NCBI GenBank assembly: GCA_022340865.1
Contig: JAJDNC010000039.1
Span: 1 to 36,509, forward strand
Origin: Gemmatimonadota bacterium
GTDB lineage: Bacteria; Gemmatimonadota; Gemmatimonadetes; Longimicrobiales; Gaopeijiaceae
Direction: 5' to 3'
Length of the DNA stretch: 36,509 nt
Part shown: positions 33,610 through 36,509 of the stretch, one piece after another
How the letters are laid out: each line of letters begins with the position of its first letter
Numbering within the stretch: the stretch's first letter is position 1
The notes under the pieces: model-generated
Seen by the model: only the letters and a program-made list of their open reading frames with translations
Databases searched by the model: none
What the model was told of the DNA's origin: nothing
Translations under genes and position numbers: made by a program

Positions 33610-35745
33610 ATGGCGACGACAGAGAGCCAACTCGACCAGGCCCGGGACGTCACCCCCCTCACGTCCGAACAGATTCTCGGCTTCTACCGCACCATGGTGA
33701 CGTCGCGGCGCATCGACGACCGCGAGATGGCCCTGAAGCGGCAGAACAAGATCTTCTTCCAGATCTCCAGCGCCGGCCACGAGGCCATCGGGGCGGCGGT
33801 GGGCGCCCACTGCAGGTCCGCCCACGACTGGTTCTTCTTCTACTACCGCGACCGCGCCTTCGCGCTGGCCGTGGGCCAGACGCCCCTGGATCACCTCCTC
33901 CAGGCGGTTGCCGCCGAGGCCGATCCCGCTTCGGGCGGGCGGCAGATGCCCGCCCACTTCGGCGATGCGCGCTACAACATCGCCAGCACGTCGTCGCCCA
34001 CGGGCACGCAGTTCCTGCAGGCCGTGGGAGCCGCCGAGGCCGGCCTGCGCATAGGCGGGAGCCCCGAGCTGCGTGCGCTCATCGACAGGTTCGAGGACGA
34101 CGAGATCGTCGTCGTCACCACCGGTGACGGCACCACATCCGAGGGAGAGTTCTGGGAGTCCCTGAACACGGCGTGCAACCTCAAGCTCCCGGTGGTCTAC
34201 GTCGTCGAGGACAACGGCTACGCGATCTCGGTGCCGGTGGACGTGCAGACCGCCGGCGGCAACGTCTCCAAGCTCCTCGCCGGCTTCCCCGATCTGCTGG
34301 TGCGGGAGTGCGACGGCACCGACATCGCCGCCGTCTACCAGGCGGCGGGAGAGGCGGTGGCCCACGCGCGCCAGCGGAAGGGACCCGCCATGGTGCACGC
34401 CCACTGCACCCGACCCTATTCCCACTCCATGTCCGACGACGAGCGCATGTACCGTCCGGAGGCGGAGCGGGAGAGGCAGGACGCGCGGGACCCGTTGAAG
34501 CGAACCCGGCAGCTCATCCTCGATCTCGGCATCGCCACCACGGAGGAGGTCGACGCCCTGGAGGCCGAGATCCAGGACGAGGTGGCCCGGGCCTCCGACG
34601 AAGCGCTGACGAGCCCCCAGCCCGCGCCGGAGACGGTCCTGCGCCACCTCTACTCCGAGGACATGGACCCCACGTCGTCGGACTTCGACACGGAGGATGC
34701 CCCCGACTACCGGGACGACCGCCAGCTCACCATGGTCGACCTGTTGAACGCTTGCCTCCAGGACGAGATGGAGCGGGACCCGCGCATCGTCGTCTTCGGC
34801 GAAGACGTGGCCGACGCCTCCCACGAGGAGGCCCTCAAGGAGGTGAAGGGCAAGGGCGGAGTCTTCAAGGTCACCCACGGACTGCAGGGCAGGTTCGGGT
34901 CGGAGCGCGTGTACAACTCGCCGCTGGCCGAGGCGAACATCGTCGGGCGCGCCGTCGGTATGGCCGTGCGCGGCATGCGCCCCGTCGTCGAGATCCAGTT
35001 CTTCGACTACATCTGGCCGGCGATGATGCAGCTGCGCAACGAGCTGGCCACCATGCGCTACCGCTCCAATGGCACCTACTCGGCACCGGTGGTCGTGCGT
35101 GTGACCTACGGTGGCTACCTGAAGGGCGGCGCCATCTATCACTCGCAGACCGGCGAGTCCATCTTCGCCCACTCCCCCGGCATCCGCGTGGTCATGCCGG
35201 CCACCGCCGAGGACGCCAATGGGCTGCTGCGCACCGCCATCCGGTGCGAGGACCCCGTGCTCTTCCTGGAGCACAAGCACCTGTACCGCCAGGTGTACAA
35301 CAAGGGGCGCCACCCCGGCGCCGAGTACATGATCCCCTTCGGCAAGGCCAAGGTCGTGCGCGAGGGTGCCGACGTCACCCTGGTGACGTGCGGCGCCCTG
35401 GTGAAGCGGAGCCTGGACGCGGCGCGCATCGCCGAGGAGGAGCACGGCCTCGACGTGGAGGTCATCGACCTGCGCACGGTGCAGCCCTTCGACATGGAGC
35501 GTATCACCGCCTCGGTGAAGAAAACCAACAAGGTCGTGGTGGCCTACGAGGACAGCCTCTCGTGGGGTATCGGCGCGGAGATCGCGGCGCGCATCGCCGA
35601 CGAGCTCTTCCCGTGGCTCGACGGCCCGGTGCGCCGCGTGGCGTCCATGGACACGTGGGTGGCGTACTCGCCGCAGCTCGAGGAGACCATCCTGCCCAAC
35701 GCGCAGAAGATCCTGGACGCGGTGGTGGAGCTGGCGCGGTTCTGA
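33610..35745 (+). CDS. Fused alpha-beta E1 component of a 2-oxoacid dehydrogenase
   Basis: It decarboxylates a 2-oxoacid with thiamine diphosphate and passes the acyl group to a lipoylated E2. Residues 1-330 are the alpha part: the [13 protein letters not shown] region, [18 protein letters not shown], and the TPP-Mg motif GDGTTSEG (172-179) ending at DNGYAIS (Asn202). After an acidic linker (about 331-370) comes the beta part (371-711) with [24 protein letters not shown] and [30 protein letters not shown]. Such one-chain E1 proteins resemble branched-chain or pyruvate dehydrogenase E1; the substrate is not decidable from motifs. GGAG lies just before the ATG. No E2 or E3 gene lies beside it. 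Confidence 0.94.
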   Translation: MATTESQLDQARDVTPLTSEQILGFYRTMVTSRRIDDREMALKRQNKIFFQISSAGHEAIGAAVGAHCRSAHDWFFFYYRDRAFALAVGQTPLDHLLQAVAAEADPASGGRQMPAHFGDARYNIASTSSPTGTQFLQAVGAAEAGLRIGGSPELRALIDRFEDDEIVVVTTGDGTTSEGEFWESLNTACNLKLPVVYVVEDNGYAISVPVDVQTAGGNVSKLLAGFPDLLVRECDGTDIAAVYQAAGEAVAHARQRKGPAMVHAHCTRPYSHSMSDDERMYRPEAERERQDARDPLKRTRQLILDLGIATTEEVDALEAEIQDEVARASDEALTSPQPAPETVLRHLYSEDMDPTSSDFDTEDAPDYRDDRQLTMVDLLNACLQDEMERDPRIVVFGEDVADASHEEALKEVKGKGGVFKVTHGLQGRFGSERVYNSPLAEANIVGRAVGMAVRGMRPVVEIQFFDYIWPAMMQLRNELATMRYRSNGTYSAPVVVRVTYGGYLKGGAIYHSQTGESIFAHSPGIRVVMPATAEDANGLLRTAIRCEDPVLFLEHKHLYRQVYNKGRHPGAEYMIPFGKAKVVREGADVTLVTCGALVKRSLDAARIAEEEHGLDVEVIDLRTVQPFDMERITASVKKTNKVVVAYEDSLSWGIGAEIAARIADELFPWLDGPVRRVASMDTWVAYSPQLEETILPNAQKILDAVVELARF

Positions 35746-35822
35746 GACGCGGTACCGGGGCGGCGGCGGTCCGCGGGCTCGCTCGGAGCGACGCGCCGTG
35801 ACGCATCGTGATCCTGCGGGTT

Positions 35823-35863
35823 GCCGCGAGGGGCGCAAGTCGAATCGTCGCTCGCCCCGCGGC
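35823..35863. terminator. Possible terminator hairpin between convergent genes
   Basis: GCCGC-GA-GGGGCG (35823-35835) pairs with CGCCCC-GCGGC (35853-35863), leaving a two-base bulge and a 17-base loop. It lies in the 182-bp gap between the E1 stop and the convergent barrel gene. There is no T-tract. Confidence 0.35.
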
Positions 35864-35927
35864 CCGCCCCCGCCTCGATTTCACGCGCCGTCGCCACCTC
35901 GGTCGGCCGATGTCACGCGCCCGTCCC

Positions 35928-36509
35928 TCAGAACACCCAGGTCGCCCCTAAGATCAGCGCCGTGTACCGATAGGTCGACGCGCCCGTCGAGAAGGTCTGG
36001 AGTCCGGTGGAGGAGTACCCGAACCCCAGCGACACCTCCCTCCCCGGTCCCACGCGATAGGCGACGCGCGTCGAGGCGCGCAGCGCACCCGCGGCGGATC
36101 CCGCCGAGCCGACCTTCTGCACGCCGGGCGCCACCTCCACGAGGAAGCTCCAGGGGTCGGGTGAATAGAGCCAGCGCCCGGTGACTTCCGCGATGCCGTA
36201 GAAGTCGGGGTCGAAGTAGCCGTCTCTGAGCCGCTTCTGGAAGCCGAAGGCGCGGCCGCCCACGCCCACCGTCCACACCTTCTTGAACCGGCGTGAGATC
36301 GAGAGCGCGCCGTTGCCGCGGAGGTTCCTCGCCGAGCCGTTGAAGAGCGCGCGTCCCAGGGCGGCGTCGACACGCCACCCGGGCCACCCCGTCCACCGGC
36401 CGTTCAGGGCGACCTGGGTGACGACCACGCCGTGCTCCACCAGCGCCGCCGTCGCGTCCAGCGCCGCCGACGAGACGGTGAGGGACGCGCCCTCCGGATA
36501 GCGCCCCGG
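35928..36509 (-). CDS. C-terminal part of an outer-membrane beta-barrel protein, N-terminus beyond window
   Basis: The frame is open from the right edge to the stop at 35928 and encodes 193 residues. No start is needed inside the window; upstream sequence (PGRYPEGASLTVSSAALDATAALVEHG) is clearly coding. Alternating strands such as WRVDAALGRALFNG, WTVGVGGRAFGFQKR, YRVGPGREVSLGFGYSSTG and the terminal YRYTALILGATWVF, with a final phenylalanine, indicate the end of an outer-membrane barrel. The GYFDPDFYGIAEVTGRW motif recalls the barrels that follow TPR regions in YaiO/BcsC-like proteins, but the family cannot be fixed from this fragment. Confidence 0.75.
   Translation of the reverse strand, partial: PGRYPEGASLTVSSAALDATAALVEHGVVVTQVALNGRWTGWPGWRVDAALGRALFNGSARNLRGNGALSISRRFKKVWTVGVGGRAFGFQKRLRDGYFDPDFYGIAEVTGRWLYSPDPWSFLVEVAPGVQKVGSAGSAAGALRASTRVAYRVGPGREVSLGFGYSSTGLQTFSTGASTYRYTALILGATWVF

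Noticed and set aside
33550..35838. Minus-strand open frame of 762 codons opposite the E1 gene
   Set aside because: It is an antisense shadow; the E1 frame has complete motifs and a proper start.

Overview
The window is a GC-rich (roughly 70%) bacterial chromosome segment that is almost entirely coding. It carries 24 protein genes, two of them cut by the window edges. I see no rRNA, tRNA, CRISPR array, insertion sequence or phage gene. The gene set points to a Gram-negative-type bacterium of the Gemmatimonadota/Acidobacteriota kind, most likely Gemmatimonadota. The reasons are the paired PadR regulators and large orphan permeases (ADOP family), a sortilin/BNR-type secreted repeat protein, a fused alpha-beta 2-oxoacid dehydrogenase E1, a class II ribonucleotide reductase, and several outer-membrane barrels. 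This taxonomic call rests on gene content only.

Layout. 1-3649: a secreted BNR/Asp-box repeat protein (minus, cut at the left edge) diverges from a small exported barrel-like protein (plus). 3776-6319: adenosylcobalamin-dependent ribonucleotide reductase (nrdJ, minus), preceded by a cluster of DnaA-box-like repeats. 6659-9784: a large surface protein joining a gluzincin-type peptidase domain, a TolB-like propeller and an Omp85-type barrel. 9791-10468: a small hypothetical gene squeezed between divergent and convergent neighbours. 10411-13151: murQ and a multi-spanning glycosyltransferase-like protein, overlapping by ATGA. 13279-16990: a gamma-glutamyltransferase lipoprotein and an ABC exporter half-transporter with an unusual insert.

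17327-23536 holds two consecutive PadR-permease modules with different N-terminal prefix domains and no dedicated ATPase. Each is preceded by an inverted repeat that could be the PadR operator. 31153-23620 is a tight nine-gene minus-strand run: an 88-aa hypothetical, a GspG-tail-like membrane protein, a dephospho-CoA kinase fused to a PHP domain, an NrnA-type DHH phosphoesterase, a 149-aa hypothetical, a Fur-family regulator, an agmatinase-like enzyme, a phospholipase D/cardiolipin synthase-like protein and CcdA. Several of these genes are joined by TTGA, ATGA or 1-bp junctions and use TTG or GTG starts. 31445-35745: an SSP411/YyaL-type thioredoxin-domain protein and the fused E1. 35928-36509: the C-terminal end of an outer-membrane barrel.

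The strongest candidate for something new is the CoaE-PHP fusion, placed next to an NrnA-type enzyme. It suggests linked metabolism of CoA, 3'-phosphoadenosine nucleotides and short RNAs. Next are the peptidase-propeller-Omp85 protein and the tandem PadR-ADOP modules with their candidate operators.
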